From Brevundimonas fontaquae (lineage in GTDB: Bacteria > Pseudomonadota > Alphaproteobacteria > Caulobacterales > Caulobacteraceae): DNA of 64,000 nucleotides. The notes under the pieces are model-generated. The model saw nothing but the letters and a program-made list of their open reading frames with translations, was not told the origin of the DNA and did no database searches. Numbering within the stretch: position 1 is the first letter of the stretch; each line of letters opens with the position of its first letter. Shown here one piece after another: positions 37,266 to 45,359 of this stretch. Where the stretch lies: positions 1,302,001-1,366,000 of the forward strand of contig NZ_CP070968.1 in NCBI RefSeq assembly GCF_017086445.1, in the 5' to 3' direction. The translations under genes were made by a program, and so were the position numbers.

Positions 37266-39044
37266 ATGAAGCAATTCTTCCTGACGGTCCTTGGTGTCTT
37301 CACCGGGCTGATCCTGTTCGTGGTCGTCATTCCCGTGGTGCTGTTGACGGTCGCCGTCGCCTCGTCGTCCAAGCCGACGACGCCGGCGACCACCGTGCTG
37401 GAGCTGGACTTGCGCGGCGGCGTCAGCGACCAGCCGTCGTCCAATCCGTTCGCGGCCTTCGGCAGTTCGGGCCTGGCCCTGACGGACGTGGTCGATGGCC
37501 TGCATCAGGCCCAGGGCGACAGCAGCGTCAAGGCTCTGCTGATCCGCCTGCCGGAAAGCGGCATGACGCCCGCCACCGCCGACGAACTGCGCCAGGCGAT
37601 TCATCGCTTCCGCAACGCAGGCAAGCCGGTCATCGCCCACAGCCAGGGCTTCGCCCCGTCGGGCGCGGTGATGTCCACCTATATGGTCGGGGCCTCGGCG
37701 TCGGAGCTGTGGATGCAGAACACCGCCGGCTTCCAGGCCACGGGCTTCTCGGCCGACAGCCTGTTCCTGGGCCGCGCCTTCCAGAAATACGGCGTCAAGC
37801 CCGAGTTCGAACAGCGCTACGAGTACAAGAACGCCGTCAACGAATACACCCAGAGCGATTACACCGGCCCACACCGCGAGGCGATGACGGCCTGGATGAC
37901 GTCGATCTACGACACCGCCCTGGCCAACGCGGCCAAGGACCGCAAGACGACGGCCCCGGCGCTGAAGACGGTGATCGAGGCCGGCCCCTATTCGGCCGAG
38001 CAGGCGCTCAGCAACCGGCTGATCGACAAGGTGGGCCAGGTCGAAGAGGCCGAGATCGCCATCAAGACCCGCGCCGGCAAAGGCGCCAAGATCGTCGAGT
38101 TCGGCAAATACGCCAGCCAGAAGGGCGAACGCACGGGTTCGGGCAAGAACGCCATCGCCATCGTCGGCGGGGAGGGGGCCATCGTCACCGGGCGCGGCGG
38201 CGGCGCCAGCTTCGGCGGCGGCTCGTCCATCCATTCCGACGACACGGCCGAGGCTATCTATGACGCGATCGAGGACAAGAGCGTCAAGGCGATCGTCTTC
38301 CGCGTCTCATCGCCGGGCGGTTCGCCTGAAGCGTCCGAGCAGATCCTGGCCGCCGTGCGCGCGGCGCGGGCGGCGGGCAAGCCGGTGGTGGTGTCCATGG
38401 GCGCCTATGCGGCCTCGGGCGGTTACTGGATCAGTTCCGAGGCCGACTGGATCGTGGCCCAGCCGACGACCCTGACCGGCTCGATCGGCGTGTTCGGCGG
38501 CAAGTTCGTGCTGGCCGATGCGCTGGGCCGGTTCGGCGTCGACATGCGTGAGCTGACGGTGGGCGGGGAATACGCCGACGCCTTCTCGCCGACGCAGGCG
38601 TTCACGCCCCAGCAGCGCGCGGCCTTTGCCGGTTCGATGGACCGGATCTACGACGACTTCATCACCCGTGTGGCGACGGGCCGCAAACTGTCGCCGGACC
38701 GGGTGCGCGAAATCGCCAAGGGGCGCGTCTGGACCGGCGCCCAGGCCCTGCCGTTGGGCCTCGTCGACCAGCTGGGCGGAGTGACCGAGGCGGTGAACAA
38801 GGCCCGCCAACTGGCCAAGATCCCCGACAACGAGCCCGTCCGCTTCAAGCATTTCCCCAAGCAGCAGTCGCCGTTCGAGGCCCTGTCGGAAATGTTCGGC
38901 GTCCAGACCGAGGCCGCCAAGGCCCTGGTCATGCTGGGCGGCGTCATGGCCGATCCCCAGGCCCAGGCCGTGATGCGCCGGATCGACGGCGACCGCATGC
39001 GCAGCCAGGGCGCGGTGGTTCTGGCCGATCAGCCGATCTTTTGA
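37266..39044 (+). CDS. sppA: Signal peptide peptidase SppA (67K type)
   Basis: 592-residue membrane-anchored serine protease that degrades cleaved signal peptides. One N-terminal transmembrane helix is followed by two tandem S49 domains. The catalytic dyad is split between them as in E. coli SppA: Lys188 in YEYKNAVN of the first half and Ser384 in AYAASGGYW of the second. Both are present. Length fits the long form. Confidence 0.93.
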   Translation: MKQFFLTVLGVFTGLILFVVVIPVVLLTVAVASSSKPTTPATTVLELDLRGGVSDQPSSNPFAAFGSSGLALTDVVDGLHQAQGDSSVKALLIRLPESGMTPATADELRQAIHRFRNAGKPVIAHSQGFAPSGAVMSTYMVGASASELWMQNTAGFQATGFSADSLFLGRAFQKYGVKPEFEQRYEYKNAVNEYTQSDYTGPHREAMTAWMTSIYDTALANAAKDRKTTAPALKTVIEAGPYSAEQALSNRLIDKVGQVEEAEIAIKTRAGKGAKIVEFGKYASQKGERTGSGKNAIAIVGGEGAIVTGRGGGASFGGGSSIHSDDTAEAIYDAIEDKSVKAIVFRVSSPGGSPEASEQILAAVRAARAAGKPVVVSMGAYAASGGYWISSEADWIVAQPTTLTGSIGVFGGKFVLADALGRFGVDMRELTVGGEYADAFSPTQAFTPQQRAAFAGSMDRIYDDFITRVATGRKLSPDRVREIAKGRVWTGAQALPLGLVDQLGGVTEAVNKARQLAKIPDNEPVRFKHFPKQQSPFEALSEMFGVQTEAAKALVMLGGVMADPQAQAVMRRIDGDRMRSQGAVVLADQPIF

Positions 39045-39149
39045 CGGGGCGCGGCGCACGCGACCGTGCGTCGCGGTCCATTGACCGCAGGCCCCGATGG
39101 ACCGACATTGCGTATCAGGCGTTCCGCGGATCGCCTGAAAGGATGATCC

Positions 39150-39473
39150 ATGTTCCAGTCTGAACGTCTCGCCGCCATCGGCCATGCCGCCCGCCGCCGT
39201 CCCAACGGCCTGGTGGCGTCCGTCATGTGGGTCGCCGGCATGATCGCCGCCGTCTGCGCCATGGCGGTCGGCGCCGTCCTCGCCGTCTTCACCGCTGCGG
39301 CCGTGGCGGTGATCGCCCTGTTCGCCGGCGTTCTGGTCTTTCTGGTCGGCCTGGTCATGCGCACCCGCCGCAATATCGCGCCGCGTCGTCGCAACAACGA
39401 TCCCGACCTGATCGAGGCCCACAAGGTGGACGGCGCCTGGGTCGCCTATGGCTGGGAGCGCAACGGCCGCTGA
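39150..39473 (+). CDS. Small membrane hypothetical protein (107 aa)
   Basis: A 107-residue protein with a basic N-terminus and two adjacent hydrophobic helices (about residues 22-70), then a basic tail (MRTRRNIAPRRRNN) and an acidic/aromatic end with DGAWVAYGWE. It is probably a hairpin of two spans with both ends in the cytoplasm. The family is not recognised. It ends 13 nt before the amidase gene and may be co-transcribed with it. Confidence 0.65.
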   Translation: MFQSERLAAIGHAARRRPNGLVASVMWVAGMIAAVCAMAVGAVLAVFTAAAVAVIALFAGVLVFLVGLVMRTRRNIAPRRRNNDPDLIEAHKVDGAWVAYGWERNGR

Positions 39474-39486
39474 GCCGACGCCGCCC

Positions 39487-40248
39487 ATGACGTCCTACAT
39501 CGACGCGCCTTCGCCCAACTTCGACGCGCGCCGTGCGCCGCCGGACATGCTGGTGTTGCACTACACCGGCATGCAGACCGGCGAGGCCGCTCTGGCCCGC
39601 CTGCGCGACCCCGAGGCCAAGGTTTCGGCCCACTATCTGGTCGAGGAAGACGGCCGCGTCTTTCGGCTGGTGCCCGAGGAGCGCCGCGCCTGGCACGCCG
39701 GTCGCGGCGTCTGGCAGGGCGAGGACGACTGCAACGCCGCCTCCATCGGCATCGAGATCGTCAATCCTGGCCATGAGTTCGGCTATCGCGCCTTCCCCGA
39801 AGCCCAGATTGCGGCCGTCATCGCCCTGATCTCCGATATTCGCAGCCGCTGGACCATCGCCGACAACCGCATCATCGCCCATTCCGACCTGGCGCCGGAT
39901 CGCAAGGAAGATCCGGGCGAACTCTTCCCCTGGAAACGTCTGGCAGAGGCTGGGCACGGCCTGTGGTTCGAACCGGCGGCCGAACGGGTGCAGGCCTTGG
40001 GCGGCCTCCTGCAGAAAAGCGATCAGGGCATCGGCCCGATGGTGCTCAGCGCCGGCCTGCATCGGCTGGGCTACGGCCTGAAGGCCAGCGGCGACTACGA
40101 CGCCGCCGTCGAAACCGCCGTTCGCGCCTTCCAGCGTCATTGGCGCCCGGCCCACGTCGACGGCGTCGCCGACGGCGAAACCCGCGCCCGCCTGGTCGGC
40201 CTGCTCCAACTGGCCAGCGCCGAGAGTGTCACGGGCGTGCTCAACTAG
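39487..40248 (+). CDS. N-acetylmuramoyl-L-alanine amidase (Amidase_2 with peptidoglycan-binding domain)
   Basis: A 253-residue zinc amidase of the AmpD/AmiD type. Zinc ligands are expected at the His of VLHYTG (about residue 23), the IIAHSDLAPDRK His, and its Asp. The Glu-containing IGIEIVNPGH strand is present. The C-terminal 80 residues resemble a PG_binding_1 helical domain (LGYGLKASGDYDAAVETAVRAFQ). No signal peptide is seen with this start, suggesting a cytoplasmic recycling role. Its TAG overlaps the toxin gene stop on the other strand (CTAG). Confidence 0.9.
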   Translation: MTSYIDAPSPNFDARRAPPDMLVLHYTGMQTGEAALARLRDPEAKVSAHYLVEEDGRVFRLVPEERRAWHAGRGVWQGEDDCNAASIGIEIVNPGHEFGYRAFPEAQIAAVIALISDIRSRWTIADNRIIAHSDLAPDRKEDPGELFPWKRLAEAGHGLWFEPAAERVQALGGLLQKSDQGIGPMVLSAGLHRLGYGLKASGDYDAAVETAVRAFQRHWRPAHVDGVADGETRARLVGLLQLASAESVTGVLN

Positions 40249-40541
40249 GGTTCGGATCGGTCTTGGAAGGGCCCGAAGACGCGGATGATCGAAATGGTGC
40301 GGTTCCCGTCGTCGATCCGATACAAGATGCGATGGCCCTCGACGGGGCGTTCTCGAACGCCTGCGACATCGCCCTCGGGCCATCTGAACGGTGTGAACTG
40401 CAGTTCGACAATTGCGCGCGTGATGCGGGCGGATCGCAAGCGCGCCCTCAGGCCGCTCCCAGGCTGATATAGCCAGCGCCGCACCGCCAGCAGATCGACG
40501 CGCGCCCGAGCGGTGAAGCCGACCTGATAAGGCCCACTCAT
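40245..40541 (-). CDS. RelE/ParE family toxin
   Basis: A 98-residue small basic protein with the ParE/RelE fold pattern: TARARVDLLAVRRWLY near the start, a central VAGVRERPVEGHRILYRID beta pair, and a final IIRVFGP strand. ParE members inhibit DNA gyrase and RelE members cut mRNA; which applies here is unknown. Its ATG follows the antitoxin TAA directly with no spacer. It converges with and overlaps the amidase stop by four bases. Confidence 0.85.
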   Translation of the reverse strand: MSGPYQVGFTARARVDLLAVRRWLYQPGSGLRARLRSARITRAIVELQFTPFRWPEGDVAGVRERPVEGHRILYRIDDGNRTISIIRVFGPFQDRSEP

Positions 40542-40739
40542 TTAGCTGAGGGTGGGGTTTTCGAGATCTTCGCCCGCCGCCCAGTGATCCAGCCATTCCA
40601 GAGCTTCATCGCCGAAAATGACGCGTCCGGCGGCAATGTCAGCGTCTGCTTCTGCGATGCGTGTACGCTCCCAAGTCAGGCGGCGTTCACGCTGCTCGAC
40701 GCTTTCTTGATCAGCAATGTTGGAGGCGGGTTCGGCCAT
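40542..40739 (-). CDS. Antitoxin of the RelE/ParE-type pair
   Basis: A 65-residue acidic, helical protein with an ERRLTWERTRIAEADADIAAGRV core, a pattern seen in antitoxins paired with ParE-like toxins, and a Trp-rich C-terminus (EWLDHWAAGED) likely to wrap the toxin. A start six codons upstream (40757) is also possible. It lies immediately before the toxin. Autoregulation by the complex is usual for this class; I do not see a clear operator in the 57 nt before rnpB. Confidence 0.75.
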   Translation of the reverse strand: MAEPASNIADQESVEQRERRLTWERTRIAEADADIAAGRVIFGDEALEWLDHWAAGEDLENPTLS

Positions 40740-40814
40740 GGGTGGATCATATCCCATTTCCCCTGCCTCTGCATCCGTTGGTTGACCTCGGCGCCGCTAA
40801 CGCGCATCTAGCGC

Positions 40815-41203
40815 GCGCCAGACGGCTGGGCGGTCGCGGCGGACTTCGCGTCCGTCGAGGAAAGTCCGGGCTCCACGGTGAAAAGGCGGCGGATAACTTC
40901 CGCCCGGGGTGACCCGAGGGATAGCGCCACAGAAAGCAAACCTCCGGCCTTGCGAGGCCGGTAAGGGTGAAAGGGTGGGGTAAGAGCCCACCGCGGACCT
41001 GGCAACAGGGACGGCATGGCAAGCCCCGCCTGGAGCAAGACCAAATAGGGACATCGCGCGGGCTCGCTCGCGGGGCTCACCGCCTCAGATGTCCGGGTAG
41101 GTCGCGAGAACCGATCAGCAATGGTCGGTCCAGAGGAATGATCGTCGCCGATCCGGGCCTCGGCCTCGGATCGGAACAAAACCCGGCTTACAGGCCGTCT
41201 GGC
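40815..41203 (+). ncRNA. rnpB: RNase P RNA, bacterial type A
   Basis: About 389 nt. The two ends form helix P1 (GCCAGACGGC at 40815 with GCCGTCTGGC at 41194). The universal core is present: GAGGAAAGTCCGGGCTCC near 40856, ACAGAAAGC, GGTAAGGGTGAAAGGGTGGGGTAAGAGCCCACC in order (CR II/III region), and the closing GGCTTACAGGCC. It cuts 5' leaders from tRNA precursors. ATTTTTC follows and may end transcription. Confidence 0.95.
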
Positions 41204-41233
41204 ATTTTTCTCGGCCTACCGCGCTTCGCGCTG

Positions 41234-41326
41234 CTTGAGGCCGGCTTTTTCTTTGGGCCTATCGGCCTTTGGCCTACTTGAGGCCGGCTTTTTCTTTGGG
41301 CCTATCGGCCTTTGGCCTACTTGAGG
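41234..41326. repeat. Tandem 43-bp repeat downstream of rnpB
   Basis: Two exact copies begin with CTTGAGGCCGGCTTTTTC at 41234 and 41277 (each continues with TTTGGGCCTATCGGCCTTTGG), and a third partial copy starts at 41320. Each unit contains a GGCC-rich hairpin and a T run, so it may be a multiplied terminator or processing signal of rnpB. It starts the 487-nt gene-free stretch before mraZ. Confidence 0.85.
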
Positions 41327-41493
41327 CCCGTGGGGTTGGGCGTTGGCGCCCTCCCTAAGCGCGTCGCCGAATCCGAGTTCGGATTATCCCCGCATTTCAG
41401 CGTTCTGGTGGCGCTCCCATGCGTTGGCGGGCGTTAACCTATTGTCTGGCAATGGAAGGTTAGAACGCCGCACAGCCTGTGAATACTTTGTTT

Positions 41494-41508
41494 GTTCCGT
41501 GTATGTTC
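41494..41508. promoter_or_regulatory. LexA-type SOS box upstream of mraZ
   Basis: GTTC-CGTGTAT-GTTC is an exact match to the alphaproteobacterial LexA operator GTTC-N7-GTTC. It lies 183 nt before the mraZ start and six bases before a CtrA-type box. Function is inferred from the motif. Confidence 0.7.
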
Positions 41509-41514
41509 CAGCTG

Positions 41515-41529
41515 TTAAAGCGTGCTTAA
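41515..41529. promoter_or_regulatory. CtrA-type box upstream of mraZ
   Basis: TTAA-AGCGTGC-TTAA matches the full CtrA binding consensus TTAA-N7-TTAA of Caulobacterales. A lone TTAA half-site follows at 41552-41555. CtrA is the master cell-cycle regulator that represses or activates division genes; its action here is inferred. Confidence 0.75.
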
Positions 41530-41569
41530 GTCGCCACACGTCAAAACATGGTTAAATCTTGGCTTCGAT

Positions 41570-41603
41570 CCCATTGAGGCCCATTTCATCCCATGCTATC
41601 CCA
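41570..41603 (-). promoter_or_regulatory. Probable MraZ operator: four TGGG repeats at 10-bp spacing
   Basis: CCCA occurs at 41570, 41580, 41590 and 41600, so the minus strand carries four TGGG boxes with an exact 10-bp period. MraZ is known to bind tandem TGGGN boxes separated by five bases near its own gene. The array ends 87 nt before the mraZ start and suggests autoregulation of the dcw cluster. Confidence 0.75.
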
Positions 41604-41690
41604 GCATCATGATTTGGGGCTGAGAGGCGGGCGCGGCGGGCGTTCGTCAGGGCATCTAGGGACGGGCCGAAGGGCTCGATTGGACAGGGC

Positions 41691-42167
41691 GTGTTTCTCT
41701 CGACCTATGAGAAGCAGCTGGACGGCAAGCGCCGTCTCCTCATCCCCAACGATTTCCGCACGACCGAAAACGGCGCCGCTGGCGGCGTGTTCATCTTCCC
41801 TTCGATCGAGGCCGACTGTCTGGAAGCGGGCGGCGACCGCCTGTTCGCCGTCTATGCCGAAATGATCGAAGCCCTGCCGTTCGGCTCCGAGGAGCGTTCG
41901 GCGCTGGAGTGGCAGGTGATGGGCGAGCAGGTGCGTCTGGCCTACGATTCCGGCGGTCGGATCACCTTGCCTGAGGCGCTGTGCGCCGAGGCGGGTTTGG
42001 GCGACACCGTCGTCATCGTCGGCCTGAACGACCGCTTCCAGATCTGGTCGCGAGAAAAATGGGCGGCCCGCCGCGCCGAACAGCGCGCCTTGGCCAAGGC
42101 CGGCATGGCCCAGATCGGCGCCCTGAAACTGGCGGCCCAGATGAAGCTGGCTGGAGGCGGATCGTGA
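41691..42167 (+). CDS. mraZ: Division/cell wall cluster transcriptional regulator MraZ
   Basis: 158 residues, two SpoVT/AbrB-like half-domains: the first with [20 protein letters not shown] (start to about residue 22) and the second with [18 protein letters not shown]. MraZ binds TGGG boxes in its own promoter as a ring-shaped oligomer and controls the dcw genes. The start is GTG at 41691. Its TGA overlaps the rsmH GTG by four bases. A four-box array lies just upstream. Confidence 0.93.
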   Translation: MFLSTYEKQLDGKRRLLIPNDFRTTENGAAGGVFIFPSIEADCLEAGGDRLFAVYAEMIEALPFGSEERSALEWQVMGEQVRLAYDSGGRITLPEALCAEAGLGDTVVIVGLNDRFQIWSREKWAARRAEQRALAKAGMAQIGALKLAAQMKLAGGGS

Positions 42168-43132
42168 CTGACGCTCCCCACGCCCCCGTCCTGCTGGCCG
42201 AGGTGATCGAGGCCCTGGCGCCCGCGCCCGGCGACGTCGTGATCGACGCCACCTTCGGCGCCGGCGGCTACACTCGCGCCATCCTGAAAACGGGCGCCCA
42301 GGTCGTCGCCCTGGATCGCGACCCGACGGTCCAGCTGCACGCCGACGCCGTCGCCAGCGACTTCCCTGGCCAGTTCCAGCTGATCCGCACCCCCTTCTCG
42401 GGTCTGGCTCAGGCGTTCGCCGACAGCGGCAAGGCGAAGCTGGACGGCGCCGTCTTCGACATTGGCGTCTCGTCGATGCAGCTGGATCAGGCCGAGCGCG
42501 GCTTCTCCTTCATGCGCGACGGTCCGCTGGACATGCGCATGTCCGATGAAGGCGCGACCGCCGCCGACATCGTCAATACCTGGGACCACGGTCCCCTGGC
42601 CCACATTTTCAAACTGTATGGCGAAGAGCGCCAGTCGGGCCGCGTCGCCACCGCCATCCTGCGTCGCCGCGTCGAACAGTCGTTCACCCGCACCCTGGAT
42701 CTGGCCGAGGTGGTCGAAAAGGCCCTGGGCGGCCGTCGCGGCGCGCCCATCCATCCGGCGACGCGGGTGTTCCAGGCCCTGCGCATCGCGGTCAACGACG
42801 AACTGGGCGAGCTGGAGCGCGGTCTGGAGGCGGCCGAGGCGACGCTCGCCCCCGGTGGACGCCTCGCCGTCGTCACCTTCCATTCGCTGGAAGACCGCAT
42901 CGTCAAGGCCTTCCTGACCGAGCGCACGGGCAACAGCCCCGCAGGTTCGCGTCATGCGCCGATGGCCGTCGATCCGCGCAAGCCCAGCTTCACGCTTCAG
43001 TTCAAGGGCGCGCGCGAGGCGGGCGACGAAGAGCGTTCCACCAACCCCCGCGCCCGCTCGGCCAAGCTGCGCGCCGCCGTCCGCACCGACGCCCCCGCCT
43101 GGGGCAAGATGGCGGGGAGGGCTGCGGCATGA
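42164..43132 (+). CDS. rsmH: 16S rRNA (cytosine1402-N4)-methyltransferase
   Basis: 322-residue RsmH (MraW), which methylates C1402 of 16S rRNA with SAM to tune the P site. The opening [13 protein letters not shown], the SAM loop [10 protein letters not shown] and the later [10 protein letters not shown] motif are intact. The start is GTG at 42164 with GGAGG upstream and overlaps mraZ by GTGA; a longer frame from 41981 is a shadow of mraZ. It overlaps ftsL by ATGA. Confidence 0.95.
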   Translation: MTDAPHAPVLLAEVIEALAPAPGDVVIDATFGAGGYTRAILKTGAQVVALDRDPTVQLHADAVASDFPGQFQLIRTPFSGLAQAFADSGKAKLDGAVFDIGVSSMQLDQAERGFSFMRDGPLDMRMSDEGATAADIVNTWDHGPLAHIFKLYGEERQSGRVATAILRRRVEQSFTRTLDLAEVVEKALGGRRGAPIHPATRVFQALRIAVNDELGELERGLEAAEATLAPGGRLAVVTFHSLEDRIVKAFLTERTGNSPAGSRHAPMAVDPRKPSFTLQFKGAREAGDEERSTNPRARSAKLRAAVRTDAPAWGKMAGRAAA

Positions 43133-43578
43133 CCACGGCGCCCTTCTTCACCTATTCCCGCACCGCCCTTCAGCGCCTGTTCGACTGGAAGGTGCGGGGC
43201 GTGCGCTGGGTCGAGATCATCGGCGTGGCCCTGGTCGCGATCATGATCGTGTCGGTCTATGCCGCCAAGGCCGCCGCAGCGCGTGAGAGCAGCCGCATCG
43301 CCCAGATCGAACAGGACATCCGTGAGAACGGACAGCGCGTCCGCCTGCTGCGCGCCGAGGTCGCCCGGCTGGAGCAGCCCGCCCGTCTGGAAAGCCTGTC
43401 TCGCCAGATCGGCATGGCGCCCGTCGCGGTCGCCCGTCAGGCCAAGGAAGGTCAGCTGACCGCCCTTAAACCCGTCCCCGCTCAACCCGCCGCATCTGCT
43501 CCCGCAGCCGCGCCGGCGCCCACCGCCGTCGCCGATGACGCACCCGTCCCAACGCCTTCGCCGGAGCCGGCGCAATGA
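43129..43578 (+). CDS. ftsL: Cell division protein FtsL-like
   Basis: A 149-residue bitopic membrane protein: a cytoplasmic N-terminus, one helix at about residues 27-46 ([15 protein letters not shown]), then a periplasmic coiled coil to about residue 95, and a Pro/Ala-rich tail. Position between rsmH and ftsI and this layout mark it as FtsL, which forms the FtsQBL complex that activates septal synthesis. Sequence identity in this family is low, so the name rests mainly on context. It overlaps both neighbours by four bases. Confidence 0.8.
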   Translation: MTTAPFFTYSRTALQRLFDWKVRGVRWVEIIGVALVAIMIVSVYAAKAAAARESSRIAQIEQDIRENGQRVRLLRAEVARLEQPARLESLSRQIGMAPVAVARQAKEGQLTALKPVPAQPAASAPAAAPAPTAVADDAPVPTPSPEPAQ

Positions 43579-45359
43579 GCGTTCAGGATCATCGCTATCA
43601 CCGCCCCGCGCCGGGCGCCGATTTCCAGGAACGGCTGCAAGGCCGCCTGTCGCCCTTCTGGCGCTGGCTGACGGAACTGGTCTGGCGGCTGGAGCACGGC
43701 TTCGAGCGCGCCCGCGCCGACGCTCGCCCGGAAGAGGACACGCGCGTCCGCATCTTCCTGATCCTGATCGTCTTTTCCTGCGTCTTCGGCGGCCTGGCCA
43801 TCGGCGCATCGTATAAGGCCCTGTTCGCCCCGGCCAACGGCCTGGGACGCGGCGTCAATCCGAACGCCCTGGTGCGCGGCGACCTGACGGACCGCAATGG
43901 CGAGCTTCTGGCCACCAACATCGTCCACTACGGCCTCTACATCGACCCGGCCGAGATCTGGGATCGCGATCTGGCCTATCGCCAGATCCGCCGCGCCCTG
44001 CCGCGCATCTCGGCTGAGCGTCTGAAAAGGGTGCTGGGCGGCGACCGTCGTCTGATCGCCCTGACTGGCCTGACGCCTCAGGAAAAGGCCGCCGTCCACG
44101 ACCTGGCGCTGGGCGGCGTCACCTTCGAGCCCGAGGACCGTCGCGCCTATCCGCTGGGAACCTCGGCCGTCCACCTGATCGGCGACGCCGACACGGGCGG
44201 GCAGGGCGTCTCGGGCGCCGAGCTGGCCTTCAACGACGAGATCCGCGCGGCGGGTCAGCGCGGCGAGGCCTTCCCCCTGTCCATCGACCTGCGCGTGCAG
44301 GGCGTGCTGGAAAACGAACTCGCCGCCGCCGCGATCAAGAACCAAGCCAAGGGCGCCGTCGGCATCGTCACCGACGTCCAGACCGGCGAGGTGCTGGGCA
44401 TGGCGTCCTGGCCGACCTTCAACTCGGCCGATCGCGGCGCGGCGCCCGACGGCGCCACCCTGAACCGCGCCGTCTCGGGCCACTACGAAATGGGCTCGGT
44501 GTTCAAGACCTTCACCGTCGCCGCCGGCCTCGACACCGGTCGGGCCGACATGAACACCCTGTTCGACGCCTCCCAGGCCTTCCAGATCGGCGATCGCAAG
44601 ATCAAGGACTTTCACGCCCAGAACCGGGTGATGACCCTGGAAGAGGTCTATCTGCACTCCTCCAACATCGGCACGTCGCAACTGGCGGTGCAGATGGGCC
44701 CCAACACCATGCGCGACTATTTCCGCCGCCTGGGCCTGCTGGACGCCGCAAAGATTGAGCTGAAGGAATCGGCCAAGCCCGTCGTGCCGCGTCGCTGGGA
44801 CAACTCGACCCTGGCGTCGCTGTCCTTCGGCTACGGCATCATGATCACCCCGGCCCAGATGGTTCAGGCCATGGGCGCCCTGACCAACGGCGGTCGGATG
44901 ATCCCGCTGTCGCTGCGCAAGGGCGGCGCCCGCAACGTCCAGCCGCAACAGGTCGTCACCGAAGAGACCTCGCGCGCCATTCTCGACCTGCTGCGTCGCA
45001 ACGTCGTCAAGGGTTCGGGCGGCTTCGCCGATGCGCCGGGCCTGCGAGTCGGCGGCAAGACGGGCTCGGCCAACAAACTGGTCGGGGGTCGCTACGACCC
45101 CAGCCACGCCCTGGGCTCCTTCGCGGCGGTCTTCCCCGTCGACGGCCCGCTGAACGGCAAGCGCTACGCCATCCTGATCGTGATGGACGAGCCGGGGACC
45201 TATCCCAAGACCGGCGCCTATGTCGCTGCGCCCGCCGTGCACAATATCGCCGACCGCATCGCCGGCTTCCTGGGCGTCGAACGCCGCGACGACCGCTGGC
45301 GCACGGCCTCGGGCGAGAAGATCCCGCAGTATCAGGACGTGGCGGGGGACGGGCTTTGA
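43575..45359 (+). CDS. ftsI: Septal peptidoglycan transpeptidase FtsI (PBP3 class)
   Basis: 594-residue class B penicillin-binding protein that cross-links septal peptidoglycan with FtsW. A short cytoplasmic part and one membrane helix (about residues 58-80) precede the pedestal domain and the transpeptidase domain. Active-site motifs: Ser308-x-x-Lys311 (GSVFKT), Ser362-Ser363-Asn364 and Lys495-Thr-Gly (GGKTGSA). All are present. It overlaps ftsL (ATGA) and murE (TTGA). Confidence 0.96.
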   Translation: MSVQDHRYHRPAPGADFQERLQGRLSPFWRWLTELVWRLEHGFERARADARPEEDTRVRIFLILIVFSCVFGGLAIGASYKALFAPANGLGRGVNPNALVRGDLTDRNGELLATNIVHYGLYIDPAEIWDRDLAYRQIRRALPRISAERLKRVLGGDRRLIALTGLTPQEKAAVHDLALGGVTFEPEDRRAYPLGTSAVHLIGDADTGGQGVSGAELAFNDEIRAAGQRGEAFPLSIDLRVQGVLENELAAAAIKNQAKGAVGIVTDVQTGEVLGMASWPTFNSADRGAAPDGATLNRAVSGHYEMGSVFKTFTVAAGLDTGRADMNTLFDASQAFQIGDRKIKDFHAQNRVMTLEEVYLHSSNIGTSQLAVQMGPNTMRDYFRRLGLLDAAKIELKESAKPVVPRRWDNSTLASLSFGYGIMITPAQMVQAMGALTNGGRMIPLSLRKGGARNVQPQQVVTEETSRAILDLLRRNVVKGSGGFADAPGLRVGGKTGSANKLVGGRYDPSHALGSFAAVFPVDGPLNGKRYAILIVMDEPGTYPKTGAYVAAPAVHNIADRIAGFLGVERRDDRWRTASGEKIPQYQDVAGDGL

